Positions 14,115 through 14,608 of a stretch of 14,608 nucleotides of DNA are shown here, in pieces. The notes under the pieces were generated by a model. That model worked only from the letters and a program-made list of their open reading frames with translations. It did no database searches and was not told the DNA's origin. This DNA is from an uncultured Oscillospiraceae bacterium (GTDB lineage: Bacteria; Bacillota; Clostridia; Oscillospirales; Ruminococcaceae), in NCBI GenBank assembly GCA_934454435.1, contig CAKSGA010000057.1, forward strand, positions 1-14,608, given 5' to 3'. The translations under genes and the position numbers were made by a program. The first letter of the stretch is position 1; each line of letters starts with the position of its first letter.

Positions 14115-14156
14115 AGCGCCGGAGAGCGTCTGCTTTCCGGTCGCTTCGTTGTTTTT
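14115..14156 (+). terminator. Possible attenuator between clpP and clpX
   Basis: AGCGCCGGA (14115-14123) pairs with TCCGG-T-CGCT (14136-14145, one bulged T), giving 9 bp, followed by a T-rich segment ending in five T residues (14152-14156). The T-run starts about 6 nt after the stem, so partial rather than complete termination is expected, giving more clpP than clpX transcript. Confidence 0.4.
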
Positions 14157-14173
14157 GAGAGGAACACATAATT

Positions 14174-14608
14174 ATGATGGTTTGCTCCTTTTGCGGAAAG
14201 AATGAAAACCAGGTAAGGCGCATTCTTTACGGAGGAAACGGCGAGAATTCCGTTATATGCAACGAGTGTATTCTCGCATCTTATAATATGCTGGTCGAAA
14301 GCGGCGACATCAAGCCTGGCAGAATGGGTAAGCCGGCGTCCGATCCGAAGGACTCCGGATTCATTTCCGATGGCAGCGAGCTCATGAAGCCGGAGGAGAT
14401 AAAGAAGTACCTCGATCAGTACATCATCGGACAGGACGAGGCTAAGAAGATCCTCAGCGTGTCCGTTTACAACCACTACAAGCGCACCTTCCTCAATGAC
14501 GAGGAGGTCGATGACGAGGTCGAGCTGCAGAAGAGCAACGTTCTTCTGCTTGGCCCGACCGGTGTTGGTAAGACTATGCTGGCACAGTCCCTTGCCAAGC
14601 TGCTGAAC
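14174..14608 (+). CDS. clpX: ClpX unfoldase, N-terminal part (3' truncated by window edge)
   Basis: ATPase partner of ClpP that recognises, unfolds and translocates substrates. The first 145 codons are present with no stop. The N-terminal zinc-binding domain has C4-x2-C7 and C29-x2-C32 (VCSFCGKN and ICNEC), followed by a linker, the helix [25 protein letters not shown] (about 70-94), VYNHYKR, and Walker A GPTGVGKT (127-134). These are diagnostic of ClpX rather than HslU or Lon. The chosen start is ATG 14174, 10 nt after AGAGGA (14158-14163); a second ATG follows directly at 14177 and would shorten the protein by one residue. The gene lies 69 bp after clpP. Confidence 0.96.
   Translation, partial: MMVCSFCGKNENQVRRILYGGNGENSVICNECILASYNMLVESGDIKPGRMGKPASDPKDSGFISDGSELMKPEEIKKYLDQYIIGQDEAKKILSVSVYNHYKRTFLNDEEVDDEVELQKSNVLLLGPTGVGKTMLAQSLAKLLN

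Overview
The window is a dense, all-plus-strand stretch of chromosome from an anaerobic Gram-positive bacterium. The Ruminococcaceae/Oscillospiraceae-type Clostridia fit best. This assignment is inference from three things: the gene order rplS-lepB-rbgA-rnhB-yraN and tig-clpP-clpX, the Na+-pump decarboxylase subunits typical of fermenters, and strong AGGAGG-type ribosome binding sites with frequent GTG/TTG starts. No rRNA, tRNA, CRISPR array, IS element, phage gene or integration site was seen. No stretch longer than 300 bases lacks a gene. The largest gaps are 6486-6715 (the rplS promoter and leader) and 2044-2221 (the oadG promoter).

Layout. (1) 1-2043: the 3' part of a ClpC-type AAA+ unfoldase, overlapping by 4 bp a FabG-like short-chain dehydrogenase. 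(2) 2141-4135: a consensus sigma-A promoter, an OadG-family subunit, an OadB-family Na+-translocating decarboxylase beta subunit, and a perfect-stem terminator. The carboxyltransferase and biotin carrier are absent. (3) 4195-5381: its own promoter, an aspartate carbamoyltransferase with a PyrI-like zinc domain fused to its C-terminus, and a terminator. (4) 5397-6485: a divergent ASKHA/RACo-like protein without an iron-sulfur domain and with eroded nucleotide-binding motifs. (5) 6518-9776: promoter, structured leader, rplS (L19), lepB, rbgA, rnhB and yraN, closely spaced or overlapping. (6) 9831-12035: thrC and a COG1768-like metallophosphoesterase. (7) 12090-14608: trigger factor, clpP and the start of clpX, the classic module for nascent-chain folding and ATP-dependent proteolysis.

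From rplS to clpX no strong internal promoter was found and only weak terminator-like hairpins. The genes may therefore be co-transcribed to a large extent, linking ribosome assembly (L19, RbgA), export (LepB), DNA maintenance (RNase HII, YraN) and protein quality control (Tig, ClpP, ClpX).

Most of the window is ordinary housekeeping. The points most worth a second look are the PyrB-zinc-domain fusion that lacks the PyrI allosteric domain, the degenerate RACo-like protein next to it, the orphan membrane half of a Na+ pump, and the rplS and clpP leaders with competing base-pairing. I found no clear evidence of an entirely new system such as a defence island, novel RNA element or transposon.
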